Below are positions 26,851-37,400 of a stretch of DNA of 64,000 nucleotides, piece by piece. Within the stretch, counting starts at the first letter, position 1, and each line of letters starts with the position of its first letter. The notes beneath the pieces are model-generated. The model worked only from the letters and a program-made list of their open reading frames with translations, searched no databases and was not told the DNA's origin. Both the position numbers and the translations under genes were made by a program. Source of the DNA: Mastigocoleus testarum BC008 (lineage in GTDB: Bacteria; Cyanobacteriota; Cyanobacteriia; Cyanobacteriales; Nostocaceae); NCBI RefSeq assembly GCF_001456025.1, contig NZ_LMTZ01000114.1, positions 24,672 through 88,671 on the forward strand, given 5' to 3'.

Positions 26851-28203
26851 ATGGGGCAACAGAAGTCAAGACGGAAGCGTGGTGTTATCCTCACCACCAA
26901 AGGTTTGAACAAATTCTTTGAAGCAAGAGAATCACAAGAGGTTGAGAAAAATTATGGATACCGATATACCTTAGAAGAATTGAGCGATCGCACGGGCTTG
27001 GTTCCAATGACAATAACCAAGGTTTTAAATTGCAAAGCAGGAGTTGACAAACAAACACTTTTGCAACTTTTCAAAGCTTTTGGTTTGGAATTAAGAAAAA
27101 GCGATTATACGTTTCCAACTCCAGCATTGGTACAAAGTAAATCTGAAATCCTTCGGCGAACTGATTGGGGGGATGCAATTGACGTATCGGTTTTTTATGG
27201 ACGTGAAGATGAGCTTCAAACTTTACAAGATTGGATTGTCAAAGATTGCTCTCGCTTCGTGGCGGTTTATGGAATTGGTGGGATCGGTAAAACAGCTCTT
27301 TCAGTCAAGCTAGCTCAGAGAATTCAAGAAAAATTTGAATTTGTTATTTGGCGCAGTATTCGCAATTCTCCTTCTGTTGAAGAAATTATCGGCAAATCTA
27401 TCCAATTTTTTGCTGACGATCAAACAATAAATTTACCAGAATCTTTGTTTAACAGGTTATCCTTATTTCTTCATTATCTAAAAGCTCATCGCTGTTTAAT
27501 AATACTCGATGGCATAGAAACAATTTTTCAAGGTGGGGAGCCTGTAGGACAATATCGGGAAGGATACGAAGGTTATAGTGAGTTATTTAAATTGGTGGGA
27601 GAAACTTCTCATCAAAGTTGTTTGCTGATTGCATCTCGGGAAAAACCCAAGGAAATTATCTCTTTAGGTGGTGCAAGTTTACCGGTGAGGTCTTTACAAA
27701 TTGTGGGCTTAGAAACAGCAGATGTGAAAGCCATTTTAAATTCTAAAGGGATATTGAATGTTAGCGATGCCGAATGCTTACAACTTATTGAGTCCTATGG
27801 GGGGAATCCCCAAGCATTAAAGATAGTTGCGACATCAATTCAAGATTTATTTGCTGGCAATATTTCTGAGTTTTTTGCTCAAAATATCACTGTATTTGGC
27901 GATATTCAGGAATTATTAGACCAACAATTTAACCGATTATCTGTTTTAGAGCAGGAAATTATGTACTGGTTAGCAATGAATCAAAAACCAGTCAAACTCA
28001 ATCAATTTAGTCAAAATATTACTTATCCTGAAAAATTACCCCAAGTTTTAGGAGCTGTGGAGTCTTTGAGACGGCGATCGCTATTGGAGAATAATCATGG
28101 TTTCTTCAGTCTGAAGCCAGCAGTGAGAGAGTACGTTAATCAAAAAAGATTGGTTGAGGGGGTTTTTAAGGAAGAGAATGAATTGGTAATTGGTAATTGG
28201 TAA
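26851..28203 (+). CDS. NB-ARC (STAND) NTPase with N-terminal HTH, no C-terminal repeat sensor
   Basis: STAND NTPases are switch proteins that oligomerise on sensing a signal, usually through C-terminal repeats. This 450-residue product has an N-terminal helix-turn-helix-like domain at 38-85 (TLEELSDRTGLVPMTITKVLNCKAG), the NB-ARC domain with Walker A GIGGIGKT at 141-148, Walker B LIILDGIE at 216-223, sensor-1 IASRE near 260, the GNPQAL helix at 318-323, and a winged-helix region to about 430. Homologues of this layout usually continue with WD40 or TPR repeats; here none follow. The last residues (NELVIGNW) and the stop codon are read from the TAATTGG heptamer array, so the end of the gene appears replaced by repeat DNA. 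ATG start. Confidence 0.88.
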   Translation: MGQQKSRRKRGVILTTKGLNKFFEARESQEVEKNYGYRYTLEELSDRTGLVPMTITKVLNCKAGVDKQTLLQLFKAFGLELRKSDYTFPTPALVQSKSEILRRTDWGDAIDVSVFYGREDELQTLQDWIVKDCSRFVAVYGIGGIGKTALSVKLAQRIQEKFEFVIWRSIRNSPSVEEIIGKSIQFFADDQTINLPESLFNRLSLFLHYLKAHRCLIILDGIETIFQGGEPVGQYREGYEGYSELFKLVGETSHQSCLLIASREKPKEIISLGGASLPVRSLQIVGLETADVKAILNSKGILNVSDAECLQLIESYGGNPQALKIVATSIQDLFAGNISEFFAQNITVFGDIQELLDQQFNRLSVLEQEIMYWLAMNQKPVKLNQFSQNITYPEKLPQVLGAVESLRRRSLLENNHGFFSLKPAVREYVNQKRLVEGVFKEENELVIGNW

Positions 28204-28262
28204 TTGGTAATTGGTAATTGGTAATTGGTAATTGGGGATTGAGGATTGGCGACTGGGGATTG
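28178..28262. repeat. TAATTGG / GGGATTG heptamer array at the NB-ARC gene end
   Basis: About eight tandem TAATTGG units followed by GGGGATT, GAGGATT and GCGACTG variants. The first units are in frame with the NB-ARC gene and give its stop codon. Confidence 0.85.
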
Positions 28263-28268
28263 GGGATT

Positions 28269-28487
<219 letters not shown>

Positions 28488-28511
28488 CGCGCAGCGCTTT
28501 TGCTTAACAAA

Positions 28512-28548
28512 CAAATAAAAAAACATAGAGACGCACTATGTACGTCTC
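28512..28548 (-). terminator. Rho-independent-type terminator of lepA
   Basis: On the minus strand GAGACG pairs with CGTCTC (28528-28533 and 28543-28548), followed by a run of seven T in eight bases (plus-strand A run at 28516-28523). It lies about 50 bases past the lepA stop. It belongs to the GAGACGT hairpin family. Confidence 0.7.
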
Positions 28549-28595
28549 CAGTTGGTGAAGTAATTTTGTTTTACGTCTTTGTTTGTGAGAGAAAA

Positions 28596-30407
28596 TCACT
28601 CTTTGTCCAAGCGCAATACAGCCATGAATGCTTCTTGAGGTACGTCTACAGTACCTACAGACTTCATTCGCTTTTTACCTTTGGCTTGTTTTTGCAAAAG
28701 TTTCTTCTTACGGCTAATATCGCCGCCATAACATTTGGCTAGAACGTCTTTGCGTAATGCGGGAATATGTTCGCTGGCGATAACTTTACTACCAATAGCT
28801 GCTTGGATTGGAACTTTAAATTGATGACGGGGAATTAATTCTTTAAGTTTTTCTGCCATCGAACGCCCTACAGCGTAAGCTTTATCCCGGTGGACAATCA
28901 TTGCTAAAGAATCTACTGGATCGCCGTTAATCATTAGATCCAGTTTCACTAGGGGGTTTTCACGGTATCCAATTAGGTGATATTCCATACTGGCATATCC
29001 GCGAGAACGAGATTTCATTTGGTCAAAAAAGTCGGTGACAACTTCTGCCAGAGGTAACTCATAGGTGAGTGTTGTTCTCCCCTGGGTGAGATACTTCATA
29101 TCTTTAAAGATACCTCTTCTTCCTTGTCCCAACTCCATCAGAGTACCGACATAAGTTTCCGGAGCAATCATTTCTACTCGGACGTAGGGCTCCTCAATTT
29201 TTTGTCGTTCGTTGGGAGAAGGTAAATGGCTGGGGTTATCAATAAATACTTCTTCACCTTTGATCGTAGTTACTTTATACACTACAGATGGGGCGGTAAT
29301 AATCAAATCCAGATTATATTCTCGTTCGAGGCGTTCCTGGACGATTTCCATATGTAACAGACCTAAGAAACCGCAACGGAAACCAAAACCCATAGCGCTG
29401 GAAGTCTCTGGCTCAAATTGCAAAGCAGCATCATTAAGTTTTAGTTTGTCTAAAGCTTCCCGTAAATCTTTAAACTGATCGGCATCGATGGGAAACATCC
29501 CACAAAATACCATTGGGTTAGCTTCTGCATATCCAGGTAAAGGTTCTGCTGCTTTATTTTTGGCTAAAGTGATTGTATCGCCGACCCGAGCATCTTCTAC
29601 TGCTTTAATGGCAGCACTAAGATAACCAACTTCCCCTGCGTGTAATTCATCCACTGGCTTTTGATTTGGTGAAAGCACCCCAATTTCATCAATTTCGTAT
29701 TCCTTACCAGAAGCCATTAAGTAAATGCGATCGCCTTTTTTCAGCGTTCCGTCCATGACCCGGAAGTAAACGATTACTCCCCGATAAGTGTCATAGTAGC
29801 TATCGAAAATTAATGCCCTTAGCTTTTCGTCGGTAGTATCTTTTGGTGGTGGTACCCGTTCGACAATTGCTTCCAGAATTTCATCAACACCAATACCTTC
29901 TTTCGCCGAAGCCAAAATTGCACCGCTACAGTCTAAACCAATGATTTCCTCGATTTCTGCAGCGACTCGATCTGGTTCAGCCCCGGGTAAATCAATTTTA
30001 TTTAGAACTGGAATAATTTCTAAATCATTCTCAATTGCCAAATAAACATTGGCTAGGGTCTGTGCTTCTACACCCTGAGAAGCATCTACCACAAGAAGTG
30101 CGCCTTCACAAGCAACAAGACTGCGGGACACTTCATAGGAAAAATCGACGTGACCGGGAGTATCAATTAAATTTAATACGTAATTTTGATCGTCTTTAGC
30201 TGTGTAATTCATCCGGGCAGCTTGCAGCTTGATAGTAATGCCGCGCTCCCGTTCCAAATCCATATTATCGAGAAATTGTTCTTTCATTTGCCGGCTTTCT
30301 ACGGTGTTCGTCATTTGTAGTAAGCGGTCGGCAAGGGTTGATTTCCCGTGATCTATGTGAGCAATAATACAAAAATTCCGAATGCGAACTGCGGGAACGT
30401 CAGTCAT
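28596..30407 (-). CDS. lepA: Elongation factor 4 (LepA)
   Basis: LepA is a ribosome-associated translational GTPase that back-translocates or remodels stalled ribosomes. The 603-residue product has all GTPase motifs (AHIDHGKST, RERGITI, DTPGHVDF, LNKIDLPGA), EF-G-like domains II, III and V, and the LepA-specific C-terminal domain (GGDISRKKKLLQKQAKGKKRMKSVGTVDVPQEAFMAVLRLD). Full length with ATG start. Single-gene unit closed by a hairpin terminator. Confidence 0.98.
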   Translation of the reverse strand: MTDVPAVRIRNFCIIAHIDHGKSTLADRLLQMTNTVESRQMKEQFLDNMDLERERGITIKLQAARMNYTAKDDQNYVLNLIDTPGHVDFSYEVSRSLVACEGALLVVDASQGVEAQTLANVYLAIENDLEIIPVLNKIDLPGAEPDRVAAEIEEIIGLDCSGAILASAKEGIGVDEILEAIVERVPPPKDTTDEKLRALIFDSYYDTYRGVIVYFRVMDGTLKKGDRIYLMASGKEYEIDEIGVLSPNQKPVDELHAGEVGYLSAAIKAVEDARVGDTITLAKNKAAEPLPGYAEANPMVFCGMFPIDADQFKDLREALDKLKLNDAALQFEPETSSAMGFGFRCGFLGLLHMEIVQERLEREYNLDLIITAPSVVYKVTTIKGEEVFIDNPSHLPSPNERQKIEEPYVRVEMIAPETYVGTLMELGQGRRGIFKDMKYLTQGRTTLTYELPLAEVVTDFFDQMKSRSRGYASMEYHLIGYRENPLVKLDLMINGDPVDSLAMIVHRDKAYAVGRSMAEKLKELIPRHQFKVPIQAAIGSKVIASEHIPALRKDVLAKCYGGDISRKKKLLQKQAKGKKRMKSVGTVDVPQEAFMAVLRLDKE

Positions 30408-30756
30408 ATACTTTGTTTGCTTGAGCAGCGACCAAGATTGATAAGTTACTTAATGTATTTTAATGCTTTCTTACGTTAGATGGGGATTTGATATTAGGGA
30501 TTGGGTGTAGGAGAAAAGATAGCAGAATTGAAGATAAAAGACAAAGATATATTGCGTGTCCATTTATCTGTTCTAAGATTCATGTGTTAGGGGCGTAAAA
30601 TAAACTTGAATAATACAATATATAGATTGGTTTGGCGATATGCCCTTCACTAATAAGGTGTATTAGCTGGATATGGTCGGTAGCAACTGACGTTCGCAAT
30701 TAATTTCAATAAGAGATTACAAATCTGAAAGTACACACAAAAGAGTAGATATACCA
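30408..30756. other. Spacer between lepA and the small RHH-like gene
   Basis: About 350 bases between divergent genes. I see no repeat family, hairpin or RNA gene; it must hold both promoters. Confidence 0.4.
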
Positions 30757-30993
30757 ATGGATACGAACGAACAAGCTTCCAATATAGAATCAAAGCGTAA
30801 AGAAAAAGTCGAAATTGCAATTCAGATCGATCCAGAATTAGTTGACCAAATCCAACATTTAACTAGCAACCCTTCAAAAGTTATTGAGGTCGCAATCCGT
30901 CAATGGTTAAGAGGTGAAACCCCCAGAGATGATGAATTAACTCGTACCCCCTATCGTACACCCCTACCACCTAGAGGTGACTGGAACGACTAA
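30757..30993 (+). CDS. Small ribbon-helix-helix-like protein
   Basis: The 78-residue product starts with a charged stretch, then KVEIAIQIDPELVDQIQHLTSNPSKVIEVAIRQWLRG, which reads as a strand plus two helices in the style of CopG/Arc DNA-binding proteins. The Pro/Arg-rich tail TPYRTPLPPRGDWND is shared by cyanobacterial homologues in my recollection. It could be a small regulator or the antitoxin-like half of a pair, but no toxin gene is adjacent. ATG start. The next gene is 180 bases downstream. Confidence 0.7.
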   Translation: MDTNEQASNIESKRKEKVEIAIQIDPELVDQIQHLTSNPSKVIEVAIRQWLRGETPRDDELTRTPYRTPLPPRGDWND

Positions 30994-31173
30994 CCCAAAT
31001 AAGAAATATGTCTTAATAAATAATTGATGCAATGTAGTATTTGGTATATTCAAAGCTACGTTTGCCACAAAACTTTGTAGATTGCGCTGGATGCATCAAT
31101 AATTTATGTCAAACTCGATCCAATAATTCGCCCAACCTGTTTGAGCTACTATTTGTCTATCTAAACTCGTATC

Positions 31174-32922
31174 ATGAGTATCAGTGCTAATTCCCAAGTA
31201 ACAAATTTAATGCCAGAAAAGCAAGGATCGGAACATCTAAGTATTTCATTGGCTAATTTAGGTGCAGAGTTGGCGTTTTTACAAAGTGGGACGGGAAATT
31301 ACTTAGATTTTCACTGGGAACAAAGTAAGGAACTAGGAATTAATTTACTAGACTTAGTTGATAGTAAAAATGAAGAAGTAGCATTTACTCCCATAGATAA
31401 AGATGCTTACTCATTTCTGTTGCAGCAGATATTAACAAATTTAGTTCCCCAGAAATGTCAATGTTGGTTCCATTGTTGCGGACTTCTATTGGAATTGGAA
31501 TTGACAATTACTCCCATTTTGCCACCTTTGGGTCATGATGCGACAACCCTTCTAGTTATGGGTCGAATATTGCAAACCCAATCTCAAAACCCAGAGAATG
31601 GAAGTGCAAGTAACATTTTCACTCCAGTGCAGGTTGGGAAAGATAGAAATTTAGGGCTGCAACAATATCAGAAATTAGTCAATCAAATTACCAGAAATGT
31701 CCGGCGAACGTTAAATATAGATATTATTTGGCAACGAACTGTTAACGATCTTGGTAAGTCTCTGGGGTTAGAGCGTTGTATCATTTGTCCTTATCAACCC
31801 TCCAATACCAAATTGAAGGCGATCGCCGAATACCGCCAACCAAATATTAAGTCGATATTGGGTTTAGAAATAGATCTCGCTTCCGAATCTATATTCACCC
31901 AAGCTTTGACAACTTTGGAACCGGTTTTTCAATTAGGCGCGGGAAATTCTATTTTTGAACAAAAGCAAGTTTTAGTTGTTGCAACTTGTCATCAAGATGA
32001 ACCTAATGGGTTAATTGCTGCAACTTTGAGTGATGAATCTTATATTCCTACAACTGCGGAATTAGTATTTGTTAAGGACTTAGCCGATCAGTTGGGAACT
32101 GCGATCGCTCATGCAATTCTGTACCAAGAATTATCCATCGCCCGTCAAGAAGCTGAAGATGCTTCCCACCTCAAAAGTGAGTTTCTTGCTAATGTCTCCC
32201 ATGAGATTCGCACGCCACTTAATGGCATGATTGGATTCTTGAAGTTAATTTTAGATGGGATGGCAGACGATCCAGAAGAACAAAGACAGTTTCTCCTGGA
32301 AGCTCATAAGTCGTCTTTGCACTTGCTGGATGTAATTAATGACATTTTAGATTTTGCCAGGATAGAAGCTGGCAAGATGGAAATAGAATTGCGTTCTGTG
32401 AAACTAGACGAACTCTTCAACGACGTTGAAAGTTTCATGCGCATGCAAGCTGAACAGAAAAAACTCAGCTTCCAGATCCAAATGCCTGAAACTTCAGATG
32501 AAGTTATGGTTTATGGTGATTATCAACGCCTCAAGCAAGTTATGTTAAATCTAGTGGGTAATGCAATCAAGTTTACCCATGAGGGTGGTATTACTATTAG
32601 CGCGGATGTTGTATTGAAAAAAATTATCTTTGACGAACAACAATTTCCCGGAATTGTGAGGTTAAGGGTCGCAGATACTGGTATTGGTGTATCTCTGGAC
32701 AAACAGGACAAATTATTTCAATTATTTTCCCAGGTTGATGGATCTAGAACACGACAGTATGGCGGTACCGGTTTAGGATTAGTAATATCCCAAAAATTAG
32801 TAGAAACCATGGGTGGAGAAGTTCATTTTTACAGTCTGGGTGAAGGATTGGGTTCAACTGTAACTTTCTCTGTTCCACTTTACCAACAACCCGTCATGGT
32901 TTCATCGAGTGAGGGAGAGTAG
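31174..32922 (+). CDS. GAF-domain sensor histidine kinase
   Basis: The 582-residue product has an N-terminal PAS-like or unassigned sensor region (1-140), a GAF domain at about 180-318 (LGLERCIICPYQPSNTKLKAIAEY...FVKDLADQLGTAIAHAIL), HisKA with phospho-acceptor H343 (FLANVSHEIRTPLNGMIG) and a HATPase domain (LNLVGNAIKFTHEGG, VADTGIGVS, YGGTGLGLVISQKLVETMGG). There is no membrane helix, so it is cytosolic. There is no receiver domain and no response regulator next door, so the partner is unknown. GAF in cyanobacteria can bind bilins or cyclic nucleotides, but the canonical bilin-binding Cys motif is not evident. ATG start. Confidence 0.92.
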   Translation: MSISANSQVTNLMPEKQGSEHLSISLANLGAELAFLQSGTGNYLDFHWEQSKELGINLLDLVDSKNEEVAFTPIDKDAYSFLLQQILTNLVPQKCQCWFHCCGLLLELELTITPILPPLGHDATTLLVMGRILQTQSQNPENGSASNIFTPVQVGKDRNLGLQQYQKLVNQITRNVRRTLNIDIIWQRTVNDLGKSLGLERCIICPYQPSNTKLKAIAEYRQPNIKSILGLEIDLASESIFTQALTTLEPVFQLGAGNSIFEQKQVLVVATCHQDEPNGLIAATLSDESYIPTTAELVFVKDLADQLGTAIAHAILYQELSIARQEAEDASHLKSEFLANVSHEIRTPLNGMIGFLKLILDGMADDPEEQRQFLLEAHKSSLHLLDVINDILDFARIEAGKMEIELRSVKLDELFNDVESFMRMQAEQKKLSFQIQMPETSDEVMVYGDYQRLKQVMLNLVGNAIKFTHEGGITISADVVLKKIIFDEQQFPGIVRLRVADTGIGVSLDKQDKLFQLFSQVDGSRTRQYGGTGLGLVISQKLVETMGGEVHFYSLGEGLGSTVTFSVPLYQQPVMVSSSEGE

Positions 32923-32925
32923 GGA

Positions 32926-33166
32926 TTGGCGACTGGCGACTGGCGACTGGGAGAATTGATATATATTTTTTATCTGTTAATTAAGCCCTATTCTCAATTT
33001 TCGACCTGGGTAAGTTTCGGAAAGTACGGGAAGTGATTTACCCGGCTATAAATCCTGTGCAAAATTTCGTCTCCAATCGCCATATGCCGCAAGGCGGCAC
33101 GCAGTGCTTATGGCTAACGCCACGCTTCCGCTAACGCCAATCCCCAATCCCCAATCCCCAATAAAC
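32926..33166. repeat. Inverted heptamer arrays enclosing a palindromic repeat
   Basis: GGGATTGGCGACTGGCGACT... (about 32926-32951) directly after the kinase stop faces CCAATCCCCAATCCCCAAT at about 33138-33166. Between them, near 33080-33139, lies the ATATGCCGCAAGGCGGCACGCAGTGCTTATGG element, a second copy of the one at 4832. Confidence 0.65.
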
Positions 33167-33199
33167 TAAACTTAAAAAAGTAAACTTAAAAGTGGTTAT

Positions 33200-33850
33200 A
33201 TGACAACTCAAATAACAGGCCGCGAGTTATTTCAAACCGCTTACGAAAGTCGTTACACTTGGAATGAAAAGTTTCCCGGCTATAGTGCGGATGTGAAATT
33301 AATGCAAGGTGCAGAGGTTTGTACTGGAAAAATTCGCATCAACCGCGATCTAACAGTAGAAGTAACGGAAGTACCTAACGAAGAGGTCAAAGCTGGGATA
33401 TATACCCAATTACGCGATCTTGTTAATCATCGTCAACCAACTTCTTTTGAAGAGTCTTACGGTCAGTACGAGTTTAGTCTCGGTCAAACTGATGATGATG
33501 GTGGTGTAGAAGTTTTTGTTAGTGGTGATTCTACAAGTTCCACTTACAAAATCCGTAACAAGGAAGTTGTCTGCGTGACTCGAGTCATGGGAAAGACAGT
33601 TTTTGTCATTGATACCCACCAAAGTTTAGATACTGGTTGTGGGTATGTCGCGACTCACTACAGTGCCATTTTTCGTGACAGTAAAACCGATGAAATTAAA
33701 AGCATACTAAAATTTGAAGACACCTACGAAAAAATTGGTGACTATTACTTAATGACTAAGCAAGTAATTACAGAAAATATTGCTGGCGAGGACAATGCTA
33801 CTGAGTTTAGTTACCCTAATATCAAATTAATGGAAGCTGCATCTGTTTAA
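33200..33850 (+). CDS. DUF3386 family protein
   Basis: The 216-residue product matches the cyanobacterial DUF3386 pattern: ARELFQTAYESRYTWNEKFPGYSADV at the start, a beta-rich middle (GKIRINRDLTVEV, VFVSGDSTSSTYKIRNKEVVCVTRVMG) and FEDTYEKIGDYYLMTKQVI near the end. It is soluble with no signal peptide. Function unknown. ATG start, close downstream of a repeat block; no operon partner is evident. Confidence 0.82.
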   Translation: MTTQITGRELFQTAYESRYTWNEKFPGYSADVKLMQGAEVCTGKIRINRDLTVEVTEVPNEEVKAGIYTQLRDLVNHRQPTSFEESYGQYEFSLGQTDDDGGVEVFVSGDSTSSTYKIRNKEVVCVTRVMGKTVFVIDTHQSLDTGCGYVATHYSAIFRDSKTDEIKSILKFEDTYEKIGDYYLMTKQVITENIAGEDNATEFSYPNIKLMEAASV

Positions 33851-33993
33851 TCATAGATGATTCAAAATAACAAACATAAACACAACTAACTGCAACTAAC
33901 CACTGATAACTGACGATTAAGCTGCTATTGTCGTCTAGGATCTAGATAACAAAACTACAAAGTCGATTTTTGATTTAGCGAGGTCTTAAAATT

Positions 33994-34224
33994 ATGGAAC
34001 TGACGACACAAAACGTAGAAACTGTTTTAGATGAAATGCGCCCTTACTTGATGTCTGATGGCGGAAACGTCGAACTAGTCGAACTGGATGGTCCAATTGT
34101 TAAATTACGTTTGCAAGGTGCTTGTGGTTCCTGTCCTAGTTCTGCTATGACCTTGAGAATGGGGATTGAACGCCGTTTGAGAGAAATGATTCCAGAAATT
34201 GCCGAAGTTGAGCAAGTTCTTTAG
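33994..34224 (+). CDS. NifU C-terminal-domain iron-sulfur scaffold (Nfu type)
   Basis: Nfu proteins carry and deliver Fe-S clusters; in cyanobacteria the stand-alone Nfu is the main scaffold for [4Fe-4S] delivery, including to photosystem I. The 76-residue product is the NifU C-terminal domain only, with the CxxC ligand pair C44 and C47 in GACGSCPSSAMTLRMGIERRL and the leading VLDEMRPYLMSDGGNVELVE. ATG start, full length for this class. Heptamer repeats start a few bases past the stop. Confidence 0.93.
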   Translation: MELTTQNVETVLDEMRPYLMSDGGNVELVELDGPIVKLRLQGACGSCPSSAMTLRMGIERRLREMIPEIAEVEQVL

Positions 34225-34228
34225 GTAC

Positions 34229-34310
34229 TAGGGATTGGGAATTGGCTATTGGGGATTGGGTGTTATCTTCCTAGTCCCCAGTCCCCAATCCCCAGTCTCC
34301 TAATCACCAG
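34229..34310. repeat. Facing heptamer arrays after the NifU-like gene
   Basis: GGGATTGGGAATTGG...GGGGATTGGG (about 34231-34260) is followed by CCCCAGTCCCCAATCCCCAG (about 34276-34298), the complementary orientation, so the transcript could fold into a long imperfect hairpin. Confidence 0.6.
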
Positions 34311-34414
34311 CTAGTGTTAATTTCAGAAAAGTTGATGGGCAGTATATAAATACACCTAACAAAAATATTTTTTCAGTGGTGTAGCTATTTTAGATTGCCA
34401 GGGTCAACAGGCAA

Positions 34415-37400
34415 ATGGTTAACATCTCCATCTCTCGGATTTCTCCTTTTAACAGTATTCAAGGGAAAATTCACTGGTTAACAGCTATTATTTCGTTAGT
34501 TTGCTGTTCCCTACCTATTTACTCTGAGCGAGCGATCGCTGATATTGTTGCTGATGATACTTTGCAAAATCATACAGTAGTTTCGACGCCCAATGTAAAC
34601 TTGCTCGAGATTACCGGGGGGACTAGACCAGAGAATGGTGGTAACCTGTTTCATAGTTTCACAAATTTTTCTCTTCAGTCTAATGAAACTGCCCGATTTA
34701 TTCACGAATCTGGAATTCAAAATATTATTACCAGGATTACAGGCGGTTCACTTTCTAATATTGACGGTACTATTCAAACATTAATTGATGGCACTACAGA
34801 TAATAGAGGAAGTGCCAATTTTTTTCTTATTAATCCTAGTGGCATTATTTTTGGTGAAAATGCCAAGTTAGATATTGGTGGTTCGTTTTTTGCTGGTACT
34901 GCTGAAAGTATTAAATTTGCAGATGGTAGTTTTTATAGTGCGGTTAATTCCCAAGGAACGCTACTGTTGACTGTTGATGTTCCTGTAGGTTTACAATATG
35001 GTTCTGATTCGGGAGATATTACCGTTCGAGGTCCGGGTAGTAATATCTCCTTTGATTTTGATACCTTTTCTACTGACCGGAGCGATCGCACATTAGGATT
35101 ACAAGTATTACCAGGTAAAACCTTAGCTCTGGTGGGTGGTAATGTCATTTTATCTGGGGGAAATTTGACAGCTGAGCAAGGAAGAGTTGAATTGGGTAGC
35201 GTCCGAGGTGAAGGTTTAGTTAACCTAATTTCTACTACTTCAGGTTGGAATTTAGAATACGAGCAAGTTAACAACTTCCAAGATATTAACCTCACTGCTG
35301 CGGCTTCAGTAGATGTCAGTGGTAATGGTGGTGGTGAGGTGCAAGTGATAGGACGTAATATCTCTTTAACCGATGGTTCGGCGATTTTAGCTAATACTGC
35401 TGGTGACTCAACAGGAGGAATGTTAAGTATTAAAGCAACAGAAGCACTAGAAGTCGTTGGTTTTTCTTTTGAACTCCCTTTATCCACCAATATATCTGCT
35501 GATGTAGAGTTTGAAGCGACAGGTAATGCTGGAGAAATTCAAATTGACGCTAAAAGCTTAATTGTTGATGGTGGGGGACAAATCGGAAGCGGTACTTTTG
35601 GTACGGGAAATGGGGGAAGAATTAGGGTCAAGGCTGAGGATATCGAGTTAAATTTTGGTGGTCCTTTTGGTCCTAGTGGTCTATTTACCAATGCTGCGTT
35701 TGGTACTGGTAATGGTGGTGAGATTTTCATTGAAACCAATCGCTTACTAGTTAATGAAGGAGCAACGATTAGCAGTGGAAATTCTTTGAATTCTGATGGT
35801 CATGCTGGAAATTTGAGCATCAAAGCCCAGGATATTCAACTGGTTGGTGCTGCTTTTGGTCAATTTCCTAGTGGTTTGTCTGCTAGTGGTTCTTCCCCTA
35901 CTGGAAATGGAGGAAAAATTAAGCTTGAAACTAACACTTTAAAACTAATTGATGGAGGACAAATCGATACTAGTACCTCTGGTTTGGGTAATGCAGGTGG
36001 ATTAGAAATTCAAGCGAATCAGATCGAAGTTTCCGGTGTTTCTTCTGCTGGATTACCTAGCGGTATATTCGCTAACGTACAAGCAGGAGCAGATGGTAAT
36101 GGGGGTTTAATAAGTCTTCAAACAGAAAGTTTAAGTTTATTTGATGGAGGACAAGTTGATACTAGTACCTCTGGTTTGGGTAATGCGGGTGGACTAGAAA
36201 TTCAAGCGAATCAGATCGAAGTTTCCGGTGTTTCTTCTGCTGGATTACCTAGCGGTATATTCGCTAACGTACAAGAGGGAGCAGATGGTAATGGAGGTTT
36301 AATAAAAATTGCAACAGAAAGTTTGCGCTTATTTGCTGGAGGACAAATCGATACTAGTACTTTTGGTTCTGGGAATGGCGGTACTTTAGAGATCGAAGCT
36401 TCTGAAATTGAAGCTAATGGATTTACCAATAACTTTCCCAGTGGCTTATTTAGTACTACGAATTTTGGTCGGGGAGGAAGTTTAAGTATTGATACTAATA
36501 CTCTAAGTCTGAGTGGGGGAGCACAAATTAGTTCTACCACCTTTGCGAACGGAGATGCAGGTAGTTTAAATATTCAGGCTCAAAAAGTAGAATTAAGTGG
36601 TTTTGTGAACGAAGTAGGTAGCAGTGGTTTATTTAGTGCTGCTATTGTCGGTACTGGTAATGGCGGTCAATTAAATCTTGTTACAGATAAACTTAATGTC
36701 CTTGATGGTGCGACTATTTCAGTTAGTAATTTCTCCAGTCGCAATCCAGATATTACTCCAGGGACAGGAAATGCAGGAAACCTAAATATTCAAGCTGCAG
36801 AGATTTTCCTGAACAATGATGGTAGCCTGAGGGCGGAAGTAAATGCAGGTGATCGGGGAAATATATTTCTTGATACCGATCTATTATTCATGCGTCGTGG
36901 TAGTAATATTACCGTCAATGCCATTGGAACTGCTAATGGAGGAAATATCATAATTAATTCTCCCATTATTGTCGGTTTGGAAAACAGCGATATTGTCGCA
37001 AATGCAGTCACAGGTGATGGAGGTAATATAAATATTACTACTCAAGGTATATTTGGTTTAGAATTTCGCGATCGCCTGACTCCAGAAAATGATATCACTG
37101 CTAGTTCTGAGTTTGGTGTAAATGGTACAGTGGACATCAATAATCTTGATATCGATCCGAACTCTGGTTTAGTGGAACTACCAACATCAATACAGTCTTC
37201 CCAAGAAATTGCAACGGTTTGTTCTAGTAAATTTGGTAGTAGTTTTGCAGTTACTGGAAGGGGTGGAATGCAACAAAACCCTACTCAACAAGTAAATGCA
37301 AATCGTGTTTGGTCAGATATTCGCGACTTACCTGCATATCAAAAGCAAACAAATAATATTGTTCGGGTTAATGATAGAGAAGTTAATCAATCATCAGCCA

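Noticed and set aside
26681..26908. 75-codon open frame overlapping the start of the NB-ARC gene
   Set aside because: TTG start, overlaps a well-supported gene in another frame, no recognisable domain.
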